A DNA stretch of 64,000 nucleotides from Alteromonas sp. C1M14. GTDB lineage: Bacteria; Pseudomonadota; Gammaproteobacteria; Enterobacterales; Alteromonadaceae. The stretch spans positions 558,001 through 622,000 of the forward strand of contig NZ_JAHKQF010000015.1 of NCBI RefSeq assembly GCF_018860965.1. Direction: 5' to 3'. This document shows positions 1 to 8,356 of this stretch, piece after piece. The notes beneath the pieces were generated by a model. That model worked only from the letters and a program-made list of their open reading frames with translations. It was not told the origin of the DNA and did no database searches. The position numbers were made by a program, and so were the translations under genes. Numbering within the stretch: the stretch's first letter is position 1; each line of letters starts with the position of its first letter.

Positions 1-27
1 TTCAACGCTACAGGATAAGCCAGTTTA

Positions 28-1704
28 ATGTATTTTTTATCGCTGCGACAGGAACTTGCCCACCCCCGAACCTCGGTCCAACTTTGTATCCTTGGTATTG
101 TAGGTGGCTTCATTGCGGCGGGTTTGATTATCCTTTTTCGCTTATGCATTGAATGGGTGCAAGGTAGTGCCCTTTCTCAACTTCGCCAATTCACCGATGA
201 TGAACGGATTATTTGGTTCGTCATGCCCATCGGCGCCGCCTTAATTATTCTTTTTATTGCCTTTCTTACCGGTTTTAAGCATTACCGAATGGGCATTCCT
301 TTCATTATTCACCGCATAAAATACTACTATGGCATGGTGCCGTTTCGTACCACGGTAAATCAATTTTTTGGTGGCATGATGGCATTAGCTGGCGGATTTG
401 TAGTGGGCAGAGAAGGCCCCTCGGTACATCTAGGCGCGTCGGGAAGTAGCTTTTTAGGCCAATGGCTTCGCCTCCCCTACAACAGCATTCGGATCCTCGC
501 AGGATGCGGTATCGCCGCGGGGATCTCGGCTTCGTTCAATACACCGTTTGCAGCGGTTATCTTTGTTATGGAAGTGGTTTTACGGGAGTATAAAATTCAT
601 ATCTTCGTTCCCGTTATGCTCGCCGCCGCCATCGGTTCGGTGCTCACTCGCATGGTATTTGGTGAAGTCAATGAATTGTCATTTCTGGCAATCACGGCAT
701 TAGAAGAATGGATGTATTTGTATTTTATTCTTTTAGGGATTGTATTGGGTGCCCTCGCGACATTATTTAATTCTCAAATCATGCGCATCATGCAATCTTT
801 CCGACACCTCAATATGGTGTGGCGCTTAATATTAGCGGCGGTCATTACCGGTTGTGTCGGCGCCCTGCAACCGGAAAGCCTGGGGGCAAACTTTGAAGAT
901 GTGGAGCATTTATTTGGCACTCACCCTGGTGCGTTACTACTTATCACTATTTTAATCGCAAAATTCTTTCTTGCCGTATTTGCTATCGGACTTGGGGTGC
1001 CCGGCGGCATCATTGGCCCGGTGATGGTGATAGGGATGTTAGCGGGCTCGGTATTATTAATGCCATTACAAGGGGTTGTTGATATCGATGAATTTACCAG
1101 TAGCTTTGCCCTGTTAGGGGTCGCCGGTATGCTCACTGCGGTGCTTCATGCGCCTTTGGCTGCGTTATCCGCGGTAATGGAATTATCCTACAGCCCACAA
1201 ATTATATTACCGGCTATGTTAGTGATCGTACCGGCCTACGTCACTGCAACTCAATTTTTAGGCAATCGCTCGATATTCATTAGACAGCTAGATTATCAAA
1301 AACTACCCTATGCTCTCTCGTCGGTGCAGGAATCTCTGGAAAAAACCGGGGTTCTTGCTGCCATGACAAAAGATTACAAGCTTTTTTACAATGCGCCGGA
1401 AGAGGTCATCGAAAATTACCTTTCCGACAGTCCAACCCATGTGGTTGTACAAAAGATCAGGTCGGAGCGCGATGTCACCTTTAAGCTAGTACAATACGAT
1501 GTGAGTTTAGAACACAATGCTCAGCCGCTAAGTTACCACAACATGGAAGGGGTCATGAGTCAGGCAACATTAAATGAAGTGTACGAAAAGCTTAAAAACC
1601 GTCGCACTGGTGCCGTGTATATTTTTGAGCAAAATAAACAGGAAATTCAAGGTGTCATTACTTGGAATATTCTGCAGTCGTTCTTGCAAAGAGCACAATA
1701 TTAA
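28..1704 (+). CDS. ClC-family chloride channel/transporter
   Basis: Inner-membrane anion channel or exchanger of the ClC family, 558 residues. The family signatures are present: GREGP with the gating Glu129, the NTPFAA segment near residue 171, and GVPGGIIGP near 323-331. About 135 residues follow the membrane core as a cytoplasmic tail that could be a degenerate CBS region. Three positions important in E. coli ClC-ec1 differ by my alignment: the selectivity-filter Ser of GSGIP is Met88, the internal proton Glu is Val183, and the filter Tyr is Pro390. Val at the proton site is what animal ClC channels carry. The ATG overlaps an in-frame TAA at 26-28 that may end a gene lying off the window, and AGGATAAG precedes it. 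Confidence 0.9.
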   Translation: MYFLSLRQELAHPRTSVQLCILGIVGGFIAAGLIILFRLCIEWVQGSALSQLRQFTDDERIIWFVMPIGAALIILFIAFLTGFKHYRMGIPFIIHRIKYYYGMVPFRTTVNQFFGGMMALAGGFVVGREGPSVHLGASGSSFLGQWLRLPYNSIRILAGCGIAAGISASFNTPFAAVIFVMEVVLREYKIHIFVPVMLAAAIGSVLTRMVFGEVNELSFLAITALEEWMYLYFILLGIVLGALATLFNSQIMRIMQSFRHLNMVWRLILAAVITGCVGALQPESLGANFEDVEHLFGTHPGALLLITILIAKFFLAVFAIGLGVPGGIIGPVMVIGMLAGSVLLMPLQGVVDIDEFTSSFALLGVAGMLTAVLHAPLAALSAVMELSYSPQIILPAMLVIVPAYVTATQFLGNRSIFIRQLDYQKLPYALSSVQESLEKTGVLAAMTKDYKLFYNAPEEVIENYLSDSPTHVVVQKIRSERDVTFKLVQYDVSLEHNAQPLSYHNMEGVMSQATLNEVYEKLKNRRTGAVYIFEQNKQEIQGVITWNILQSFLQRAQY

Positions 1705-1715
1705 ACAGGTATTTT

Positions 1716-2141
1716 ATGATTTTCTGGATTAAAGCTCTGCATATTTTTTTCGTTATAGCATGGCTTGCAGGTATTTTTTATCTGCCACGACTATTTGTTT
1801 ATCATGCTGGCGCTGAGCATCAGGTAGTCAAAGACCAATTTAAAATAATGGAACGAAGATTGTGGTTTTTTATCACACCTTTTGCCATTTTAACCGCTAT
1901 TTTTGGGTTTGCGCTTATTTATATGTATGGACTGGCGTGGTTAAAGGCGTCTGCTTGGTTGCATGTAAAGTTCGTACTATTACTTGCCATTTACGGTTAT
2001 CACATCTATTTATATAAACTCATGAAACAATTTGAATACGACAAAAATGTTCATTCAGCCAAATTTTATCGCTTCCTTAACGAAGCCCCAGTTTTATTGT
2101 TACTGGCCATCGTAATTCTAGCAGTGGTTAAACCATTTTGA
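1716..2141 (+). CDS. hemJ: HemJ protoporphyrinogen IX oxidase
   Basis: HemJ is a four-helix inner-membrane protein that oxidises protoporphyrinogen IX to protoporphyrin IX in haem synthesis and replaces HemG or HemY. The 141 residues carry the family pattern: KALHIFF with the conserved His in helix 1, then LPRLFVYH, ERRLW and HVKFVLLL. The frame is open upstream to 1662, but that stretch lies inside the ClC gene. The ATG at 1716 has ACAGG just before it and gives the usual HemJ N-terminus and length. It starts 11 bases after the ClC stop, so the two are probably cotranscribed. Confidence 0.93.
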   Translation: MIFWIKALHIFFVIAWLAGIFYLPRLFVYHAGAEHQVVKDQFKIMERRLWFFITPFAILTAIFGFALIYMYGLAWLKASAWLHVKFVLLLAIYGYHIYLYKLMKQFEYDKNVHSAKFYRFLNEAPVLLLLAIVILAVVKPF

Positions 2142-2224
2142 TGCTTATAGACTTTTAATCCCGTAATTAAAGGAAGAAATTACGTTTTACTCTGGTCTAC
2201 TTATTTTTATAAGGTGAAATAAAC

Positions 2225-2401
2225 ATGGACGTAAACAACGAACATTTAAAAGCGCTGCTAGAAAAGACAGACCGGGCGTTCCAAGCATTATTAAAAGAAC
2301 CGGATTCCGCCGAGTTAAATCGTGCCTATGAATCAGCTAAAGAAGAATTAAACCAATATATCAGTTCGGTTCGCAATAATTTAGCTAAGCGTCAGCGGTA
2401 A
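2225..2401 (+). CDS. small helical hypothetical protein (58 aa)
   Basis: A 58-residue ORF begins with ATG and has an AAGGTGAA ribosome site about seven bases upstream. The product is charged and apparently all helical, rich in Lys, Glu, Leu and Ala, with no membrane segment and no cysteine, and it ends in the basic run AKRQR. It follows hemJ by 83 bases on the same strand and ends 10 bases before the convergent gene at 2412. I do not recognise the family. A coiled or helical-hairpin protein is the most that can be said. The good Shine-Dalgarno and the tight fit between neighbours support it as a real gene. Confidence 0.65.
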   Translation: MDVNNEHLKALLEKTDRAFQALLKEPDSAELNRAYESAKEELNQYISSVRNNLAKRQR

Positions 2402-2411
2402 TCGCCTTGTT

Positions 2412-3065
2412 TTACTGACTCGGCTGCGTGAAGTTTTCAAACTGATTAGGTAATACCCCCGCTAACTCCCCTGCAAGCTCAACGTAATCCTCAAGTATGG
2501 CTGGTATTTGCGCCACCAATTTCGACATATTTTCCTTTAATAACAACCTTTGTTCTTGGTTTCTCATCGACAATGCCATTTGTGCATCTGCCAAGGTAGT
2601 AAAAAGCTTTAAGCATCGGGTGAGACGCTTGCTGGGATCTTCTTTATCTTGCGCTAAGTCATCAGCAGACGATTGTTTGGCTAAGGTCCAAGCCCGTTGC
2701 CAGCAGGGTTCGAGTTTTGCGTGGGCAGCCAGTAATCCAGTTAGCCATAATGATAACGTAGGATTGGGCATGCCCGCGCTAAGCGTAAGGTATCTTTGTG
2801 GCAATAAGGCGGCATTAAGGCGCATGGCATTAAGGTGCGTTCTTAAGCCATCCATAAGCCCTTCAGCCAGCGTATCGAGCAATGAGGTTGAAGGTAAATC
2901 GCCAGACTTTGTCATCAACCACGGCATCCAAGTTTCCGGCATAGGTATTTCTGGGCTCGTCGCAACGGCAAAGGTAAAGCCTTGGGTATAGGCTTTTTCA
3001 GGTAACAACACCTGTAAAGTCGGCTCAAGGTATAAATCATCTAATGTTGTCACTTTGTTCTTCAT
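2412..3065 (-). CDS. UPF0149 (YecA/YgfB)-like protein
   Basis: A 217-residue cytoplasmic protein resembling the YecA/YgfB family. The segment FAVATSPEIPMPETWMPWLM near residue 32 matches the family pattern in which a hydrophobic stretch is followed by SP, a Pro-Glu pair and a Trp. A second family-like segment (WLTGLLAAHAKLEPCWQRAW) lies near 107-126. YecA itself ends in a zinc-binding SEC-C motif, which is absent here, so it is nearer the motif-free members. The family's biochemical role is not settled. The ATG has no strong ribosome site. It is divergent from the Nramp gene with an 89-base gap. Confidence 0.55.
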   Translation of the reverse strand: MKNKVTTLDDLYLEPTLQVLLPEKAYTQGFTFAVATSPEIPMPETWMPWLMTKSGDLPSTSLLDTLAEGLMDGLRTHLNAMRLNAALLPQRYLTLSAGMPNPTLSLWLTGLLAAHAKLEPCWQRAWTLAKQSSADDLAQDKEDPSKRLTRCLKLFTTLADAQMALSMRNQEQRLLLKENMSKLVAQIPAILEDYVELAGELAGVLPNQFENFTQPSQ

Positions 3066-3154
3066 TTCAATTTATGTACTTGTCATTAGGTAGGAATCAT
3101 CGCTATGCTTGGCACTGCTTGAATAAACAATAACATTTAACCGGCAGTGAAAAT

Positions 3155-4354
3155 ATGTCAAAAGATAAATCAGGGTATATCGTCGCCGCAGCTTTTATCG
3201 GGCCAGGTACGGTAACCACCGCCAGTCTTGCCGGTGCAGGCTATGGCTTTCATCTAGCTTGGGCGTTGTTGTTTTCTATATTCGCCACCATGGTATTGCA
3301 AGATATGGCAGCACGCCTTGGCATTGGCACAGGCAAAAGCCTTTCCACCTGCCTAATGGATCTCACCACACTTAAACCCTTACGTTTTTTCATCGCCTTT
3401 CTCATTATCGCCGCCATTGGTATTGGCAATGCCGCTTATGAATCCGGTAACCTAACGGGTGCAGCCATTGGGTTAAATACCATAATTCCTTTAGGTAACG
3501 CGTCTTGGTCAATGTTGCTGGGGGTGGTTGCCTGCGTACTGCTTCTTAGCGGTAAATACAAACTGATTGAAACTGCGTTAGTATGCCTAGTCGCCATCAT
3601 GGCGTTAGTGTTTGTGGTTACCCTCGCGGTAGCCCAACCCGATATTGGAACCATGCTGACACAGTTGTTTTCTCCCCGTATTGATGCTCAGTCCATCACC
3701 ATGGTGTTAGCGCTCATTGGTACCACCATCGTGCCGTACAACCTTTTTCTCCATGCCAGCCTGGTATCGCAGCAATATAAAGGCGCCAATAAGCTACAAG
3801 CCGTAAAAGAATGCCGACGCCAATCAGTCATCGCGATTGGTATGGGCGGAGCCATTACCCTTGTCATTGTCGCCACTGCCATGACCGCATTTTTCGGGCA
3901 GGCTGCCACGTTGAATGCCGGCAATATGGGAGAGCAATTGGCGCCGGTGTTAGGCCATAGCGCAAAATGGTTTTTCGCCGCTGGGCTTTTTGCTGCAGGA
4001 TTAACCAGTACCATCACCGCTCCCCTTGCCGCCGCCTACGCCGTATGCGGTGCAATGGGTAAACCGGCACAACTCGACAGCACCTTGTTTAGAATCATTG
4101 GGTTTGTTGTGATAGCCACAGGGGTTGGCGTGGCCAGCATGGGCTTTAAACCCTTGACCGCCATCTTATTTGCTCAGGCAGCCAATGGTATTTTATTGCC
4201 AATTATTGCGGTGTTTTTGCTGGTTGTTATGAACCGAGATAGCGTGCCTAGCAGCTTTAGAAATAGCACAATAAGCAACCTTGTGGGGGCTCTCATTGTG
4301 CTATTTGTCTGCGCGTTGACCGGTTATAAATTAGTGAGTTTAGTTACCGGCTAA
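3155..4354 (+). CDS. Nramp-family transporter, atypical metal site
   Basis: A 399-residue membrane protein of the SLC11/Nramp fold. The N-terminus reads FIGPGTVTTASLAGAGYG, followed by LGIGTGKSL, which aligns with helix 1 and the LGIVTGKNL segment of bacterial MntH. Helix 6 reads TTIVPYNLFLHAS. Canonical Nramp proteins bind Mn2+ or Fe2+ through DPGN in helix 1 and MPH in helix 6. Here Asp is Gly16, Asn is Thr19, Met is Val193 and His is Tyr, so the transition-metal site appears absent. Calling it a divalent metal transporter rests on fold alone. It overlaps the convergent aminotransferase by 15 bases. Confidence 0.8.
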   Translation: MSKDKSGYIVAAAFIGPGTVTTASLAGAGYGFHLAWALLFSIFATMVLQDMAARLGIGTGKSLSTCLMDLTTLKPLRFFIAFLIIAAIGIGNAAYESGNLTGAAIGLNTIIPLGNASWSMLLGVVACVLLLSGKYKLIETALVCLVAIMALVFVVTLAVAQPDIGTMLTQLFSPRIDAQSITMVLALIGTTIVPYNLFLHASLVSQQYKGANKLQAVKECRRQSVIAIGMGGAITLVIVATAMTAFFGQAATLNAGNMGEQLAPVLGHSAKWFFAAGLFAAGLTSTITAPLAAAYAVCGAMGKPAQLDSTLFRIIGFVVIATGVGVASMGFKPLTAILFAQAANGILLPIIAVFLLVVMNRDSVPSSFRNSTISNLVGALIVLFVCALTGYKLVSLVTG

Positions 4355-5476
4355 GCGAGTAAGTATGGCGTCGAGCATACTGCGACTGCAACCAAAATTA
4401 ATTCTGAAATGATCCGGTGCTAGAAAATCAATACCCGGTGAAGGGCCAACGCCACGGTTCTCTGCCCAGGTCTGTACATTAGGCACATCTAAACCACTGG
4501 CGTCCACCCAAGCAAGAAAGGTTGCTTGAGAGGCGTGTACTTTTAGACCGTCAATGGCATTAATGGCTTCGACAACCCGTTTCTGATTTCCTCGCAGATA
4601 ACTGAGCATCTGTTGGTGCCAATCATCACATTGAGTAAAGGCCGCTTCAGTCGCCACTAACCCTAGCAAGTTGACCCAGGGCATATGCCCCGCTGCGGCT
4701 TGTGTAAATTGCTGACGTATCTGCCGGTCTGGAATAATCGCAAAGGATGCGCCTAGCCCCGCTACGTTAAAGGTCTTACTGGCCGCCATTAAGGTAACAC
4801 TGATGTCCTTTAAGGCTTCAACCCGTCCTGCAGGAATGTGTGATACGGTTTCATCAAGTATCAGGTCACAGTGTATTTCGTCTGAACACAATTTAACGTT
4901 GTGGGTTTGACAAAGTTCAGCAATACGATTGATTTCATCTTGGCTCAATACGCTGCCCACTGGGTTCATTGGATTGCATAAGATCAGTAATTTACACTTT
5001 GGATCGGCGGCTTGGGTTTCAAGCTCAGCAAAATCCAATGTAGGACGGCCATCCACTTCCACGGTGCCAATATCCACTCGCTCTAACCCGTTAATTTTGG
5101 GTGCGGCTAATAACGGCGGATAATTGGGGGTCTGTACCATCACTTTGTCGCCGGGTTCACAATACGCTTTACAAGCTATGTTAAACCCCGGCACCACTCC
5201 TGGTGTCCATACCAACCAGTCGGCATCAATTTCCCAATTATGTTTCTCTTTAAGCCATCGCTGCACCGCTTCTATAGCTGGCTGATATTGGGCAGGAAGT
5301 ACATACCCAAGGTTGCCATGATCAACTTTAGCGGCCAATGCATCCAATATGGGCTGTGCACAACGAAATTCGGTATCAGCAACCCAGGCAGGAATAACGT
5401 CCTGTCCTTCGTACTTCTGCCATTTGAAAGAATAAGTACCCTGGCGAGAAGGCGTATCATCAAAATTAAAAGACAC
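4340..5476 (-). CDS. PatB/MalY-type cystathionine beta-lyase (PLP)
   Basis: A PLP-dependent fold-type I enzyme of the MalY/PatB family, 378 residues. These cleave C-S bonds of cystathionine or cysteine conjugates to pyruvate, ammonia and a thiol. The PLP lysine lies in AASKTFNVAGL, SDEIHCDLI holds the Asp that contacts the pyridine nitrogen, and CNPMNPVG is the substrate-side loop. The start is GTG with CACAGGAT upstream. Homologues in E. coli and Bacillus also act in regulation or in cysteine detoxification, and the context here does not separate these. Its 3' end overlaps the Nramp gene by 15 bases. Confidence 0.88.
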   Translation of the reverse strand: MSFNFDDTPSRQGTYSFKWQKYEGQDVIPAWVADTEFRCAQPILDALAAKVDHGNLGYVLPAQYQPAIEAVQRWLKEKHNWEIDADWLVWTPGVVPGFNIACKAYCEPGDKVMVQTPNYPPLLAAPKINGLERVDIGTVEVDGRPTLDFAELETQAADPKCKLLILCNPMNPVGSVLSQDEINRIAELCQTHNVKLCSDEIHCDLILDETVSHIPAGRVEALKDISVTLMAASKTFNVAGLGASFAIIPDRQIRQQFTQAAAGHMPWVNLLGLVATEAAFTQCDDWHQQMLSYLRGNQKRVVEAINAIDGLKVHASQATFLAWVDASGLDVPNVQTWAENRGVGPSPGIDFLAPDHFRINFGCSRSMLDAILTRLAGN

Positions 5477-5561
5477 TGAAAATATCCTGTGATTAGGGTG
5501 AAAAAAGAAAAGATATCGCTTAGGTTTTACACCTTGGTTGTCAGTGTAATCGAAAAAGCTG

Positions 5562-5957
5562 TCAGTTGACTAGAGGCGGTATCTTGTCCAGCAACGACTT
5601 TACCTTACTGACCAAATCTTCACTGGCAAAAGGTTTGGCTAAAAATTGGGTAGCTCCACCTTGCTTAGCCGCCAGTACGGTTTCTCTGGTGGCATCGCCG
5701 GTTAGTAGAATAAAGGGCGCGTCAACGCCAACCCCACGACACTCTTTCAGTAAAGTCAGGCCATCATATACTGGCATATTCTGATCACTGATAATGAGCG
5801 CCAAGCTTTTCCCTGCCGGACTAAGCAGAAACTCTCGCGCCATCTCGCTACGACTAAACGCTAACACGGTTACTTCAAAAGCCTCTTCTAAGGCATAGGT
5901 CACAATATCCAAAGTCACGGTATCGTCGTCGATGACAACGATAGAATAATTACTCAT
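5562..5957 (-). CDS. stand-alone CheY-like receiver protein
   Basis: A 131-residue single-domain response regulator. The acidic pair sits in VIDDD, the phospho-acceptor Asp in SDQNMPVYDG, the Thr in LLTGD and the Lys in AKPF, so all catalytic receiver residues are present. There is no output domain, so it must act by binding a partner or as a phosphate sink. No kinase adjoins it. The nearest phosphorelay genes in the window are the Hpt/HD-GYP protein (13 kb) and the hybrid kinase (17.7 kb). An AAGGAG-like ribosome site precedes the ATG at slightly long spacing. Confidence 0.88.
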   Translation of the reverse strand: MSNYSIVVIDDDTVTLDIVTYALEEAFEVTVLAFSRSEMAREFLLSPAGKSLALIISDQNMPVYDGLTLLKECRGVGVDAPFILLTGDATRETVLAAKQGGATQFLAKPFASEDLVSKVKSLLDKIPPLVN

Positions 5958-6040
5958 AGACCAGACTACTCCTTCTCAACTGCAACGGGAAATGACAAGG
6001 ATAATCGGTCTACACCGAATTACTACCCTGCTTTAGTTAA

Positions 6041-6068
6041 AAAAAAAGCGCCCGTTAGGCGCTTTTTT
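6041..6068. terminator. bidirectional Rho-independent terminator
   Basis: Stem GCGCC/GGCGC (6048-6052 with 6058-6062) and loop CGTTA, flanked by seven A on the left and six T on the right. It lies just downstream of bipA on the minus strand and upstream of the receiver gene. The A/T runs let it work in either direction, with bipA termination the clear role. Confidence 0.85.
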
Positions 6069-6080
6069 CATCGTAAATTG

Positions 6081-7910
6081 TTACTTTTTGTCTCTGGAAG
6101 CACGCTTACGTTCGTTCTCGGTCAGTAATTTCTTACGGATTCGAATACTTTCTGGTGTTACTTCAACCAATTCGTCGTCATCGATGAATTCGAGTGCCTG
6201 TTCCAGTGTCATTTTCACCGGTGGTACTAGGGTCTGGGCTTCATCTGTACCTGATGCACGTACGTTAGTTAACTGCTTACCTTTAAGGGCATTAACAGTA
6301 AGGTCGTTGTCTCGGCTATGAATACCGATAATCATACCTTCGTACACTTCAACACCATGGCCAATAAATAAACGACCACGTTCTTGCAGGTTAAACAAGG
6401 CATTGGTTAATGCTTTACCGTTAGCATTGGCAATCAGTACACCGTTTTTACGCTTACCGATTACACCGCCTTTATGAGGGCCGTAGTGATCGAATGTATG
6501 ATAAAGCAAGCCAGAACCTGATGTCATGGTCATAAAGTCAGTTTGGAAACCAATCAAGCCACGGCTTGGAATGGTAAAGTCCATACGGATACGACCTTTT
6601 CCATCTGGTGACATATCCGTTAACTCAGCTTTACGCAGGCCAAGTTGTTCCATGATAGAACCTTGGTGTGCTTCTTCACAATCGATGGTTAAGGTTTCAA
6701 ACGGTTCGTGCAATTCACCATCAATCTCTTTAAGAATTACTTCTGGACGAGATACAGCCAGTTCGTAGCCTTCACGACGCATATTTTCAATCAAGATACC
6801 AAGGTGTAATTCACCACGGCCTGATACGCGGAATTTATCTGGATCTTCAGTTTCTTCAACTCGCAATGCCACGTTATGAATCAGTTCATCGTTAAGACGT
6901 TCTAAGATGTTTCTGGATGTTACATACTTCCCTTCTTTCCCTGCAAATGGAGAAGTATTGACTTGGAAAGTCATAGTAACCGTAGGTTCATCTACCGATA
7001 ACGGAGGCAACGCTTCGATGGTATTGATATCACAAATGGTATCTGAAATTTTCAGTTCACCAAGGCCAGTCACAGCAATGATGTCGCCGGCGCTAGCAGA
7101 GTCTACTTCGTGACGGTCAAGGCCAAGATAACCTAATACTTGTCCAACTTTACCATTGCGCGTTTTGCCTTCAGCCGTAACCACAGTAACCTGCTGGTTC
7201 ATTTTAACGCTACCGCGTTTAACTCGGCCTACACCAATAACACCAACATAAGAGTTGTAGTCAAGCTGGGAGATTTGCATCTGGAAAGGACCTGCTGCAT
7301 CGGCATCTGGCGCGGCAACTTGTTCAACGATGGTTTCGAACAACGCAGTCATGTCTTCACCCTGCGTGTCGGAATCCATTGACGCCCAGCCATTTAATGC
7401 TGATGCATAGACAACCTGAAAATCTAATTGGTCGTCCGTGGCGCCAAGATTATCAAACAAGTCGAAAACCTGATCCATTACCCAATCTGGGCGTGCGCCT
7501 GGCTTGTCAATTTTGTTAATCACGACAATTGGCTTCAGGCCCTGTGCAAACGCTTTTTGTGTTACAAAGCGAGTTTGCGGCATAGGTCCTTCTTGCGCAT
7601 CAACTAACAGCAATACTGAGTCGGCCATAGACATAACGCGCTCTACTTCACCACCGAAGTCTGCGTGTCCAGGAGTATCTACAATATTAATGCGGTAATC
7701 ATTCCAGTTAATGGCAGTATTTTTCGCCAAAATCGTAATACCGCGTTCTTTCTCGATGTCGTTAGAGTCCATTACCCGCTCTTGGGCTTCTCCACGACTT
7801 TCAAGCGTGCCAGATTGCTGAAGCAATTTGTCTACAAGGGTAGTTTTACCGTGGTCAACGTGAGCGATAATTGCAATATTACGTAATTTATTTATATCAG
7901 TGGTGTTCAT
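6081..7910 (-). CDS. bipA: BipA/TypA ribosome-associated GTPase
   Basis: Translational GTPase of the EF-G/LepA superfamily, 609 residues, that binds the 70S ribosome and helps 50S assembly and growth at low temperature or stress. G1 is [11 protein letters not shown]3 is [12 protein letters not shown] and G4 is NKID. Beta-barrel, EF-G domain III/V-like and BipA-specific C-terminal regions follow at the expected length. It starts with ATG preceded by AAGG. It is divergent from glnA, as in E. coli. It ends at the strong hairpin at 6041-6068. Confidence 0.97.
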   Translation of the reverse strand: MNTTDINKLRNIAIIAHVDHGKTTLVDKLLQQSGTLESRGEAQERVMDSNDIEKERGITILAKNTAINWNDYRINIVDTPGHADFGGEVERVMSMADSVLLLVDAQEGPMPQTRFVTQKAFAQGLKPIVVINKIDKPGARPDWVMDQVFDLFDNLGATDDQLDFQVVYASALNGWASMDSDTQGEDMTALFETIVEQVAAPDADAAGPFQMQISQLDYNSYVGVIGVGRVKRGSVKMNQQVTVVTAEGKTRNGKVGQVLGYLGLDRHEVDSASAGDIIAVTGLGELKISDTICDINTIEALPPLSVDEPTVTMTFQVNTSPFAGKEGKYVTSRNILERLNDELIHNVALRVEETEDPDKFRVSGRGELHLGILIENMRREGYELAVSRPEVILKEIDGELHEPFETLTIDCEEAHQGSIMEQLGLRKAELTDMSPDGKGRIRMDFTIPSRGLIGFQTDFMTMTSGSGLLYHTFDHYGPHKGGVIGKRKNGVLIANANGKALTNALFNLQERGRLFIGHGVEVYEGMIIGIHSRDNDLTVNALKGKQLTNVRASGTDEAQTLVPPVKMTLEQALEFIDDDELVEVTPESIRIRKKLLTENERKRASRDKK

Positions 7911-8188
7911 TGGGTCAAAGCCTTGGAGATCCGCGTTTGTGAGGCTGAATAGCGCCTTGCAGATTTATTTGCGGTAACGGGATAGTAAAATGTGCGCGGA
8001 TTGTACAGAAATTCCCACTACATTGCGCACATTTTTTCACTTTTTATTTTAGCAATTATATTACAGCCATCTATACGCCTGCAAGAGAAGGGAAAAACGA
8101 GGGTTATACTGGTATCACTACGGAGAATGCTCTAGGCTAGGGTCCGAAGCACGGCGTCATGCCGGTGCGCACCATAATGAAGCCTTAA

Positions 8189-8206
8189 AGCACCATTATA
8201 GTGCAT
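8189..8206 (+). promoter_or_regulatory. NtrC-binding site upstream of glnA
   Basis: GCACCATTATAGTGCA matches the NtrC dyad pattern GCAC-N7-GTGC. Its centre is about 97 bases upstream of the start predicted from the sigma-54 promoter at 8269, close to the -108 site of E. coli glnAp2. A palindromic GGTGCGCACC 29 bases further up may be a second, weaker site, comparable to the paired E. coli enhancers. Confidence 0.75.
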
Positions 8207-8268
8207 ATCGGGAGCCGTAATTCACTGTCGTTCCCTGCTACCCCGCGTAAATACGTCAAGCAGCTATA

Positions 8269-8284
8269 TGGCACGAATATCGCT
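8269..8284 (+). promoter_or_regulatory. sigma-54 promoter of glnA
   Basis: TGGCACGAATATCGCT fits the -24/-12 pattern TGGCAC-N5-TTGCW with one mismatch in the -12 block (TCGC). GG at 8270-8271 and GC at 8282-8283 are exactly 12 bases apart. This predicts transcription starting near 8294 and a leader of about 63 bases before the glnA ATG. Confidence 0.82.
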
Positions 8285-8356
8285 TCACAAATTGTTAATT
8301 ATTTTGGAGTGAAATTGTTCACCCCACTTTTTATGCTAATAAATCCGGAGGACACG

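Larger units (their letters stand above)
7911..8356. other. bipA-glnA divergent regulatory region
   Basis: A 446-base gap between divergent bipA and glnA. It holds the NtrC-like site at 8189-8206 and the sigma-54 promoter at 8269-8284 for glnA, plus a palindromic GGTGCGCACC at 8164-8173 centred 29 bases upstream of the main NtrC site. A separated inverted pair (TGTGCGC at 7991-7997, GCGCACA at 8025-8031) lies on the bipA side and has no assigned role. I see no gene here. A reading frame open from 8201 is simply an upstream extension of glnA. Confidence 0.8.

Noticed and set aside
1662..1715. Upstream extension of the HemJ frame
   Set aside because: It lies within the ClC gene; the ATG at 1716 has a ribosome site and gives the family length.
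2497..2991. 164-codon plus-strand frame opposite the YecA-like gene
   Set aside because: It is antisense to a gene with family features and has no start signal; codon use mirrors the other strand.
7991..8031. TGTGCGC/GCGCACA inverted pair upstream of bipA
   Set aside because: The arms are 27 bases apart with no known operator pattern; kept only as a note in the regional entry.
8201..8356. 52-codon N-terminal extension of GlnA
   Set aside because: It spans the sigma-54 promoter and predicted leader; the ATG at 8357 has GGAGGA and gives 469 residues.
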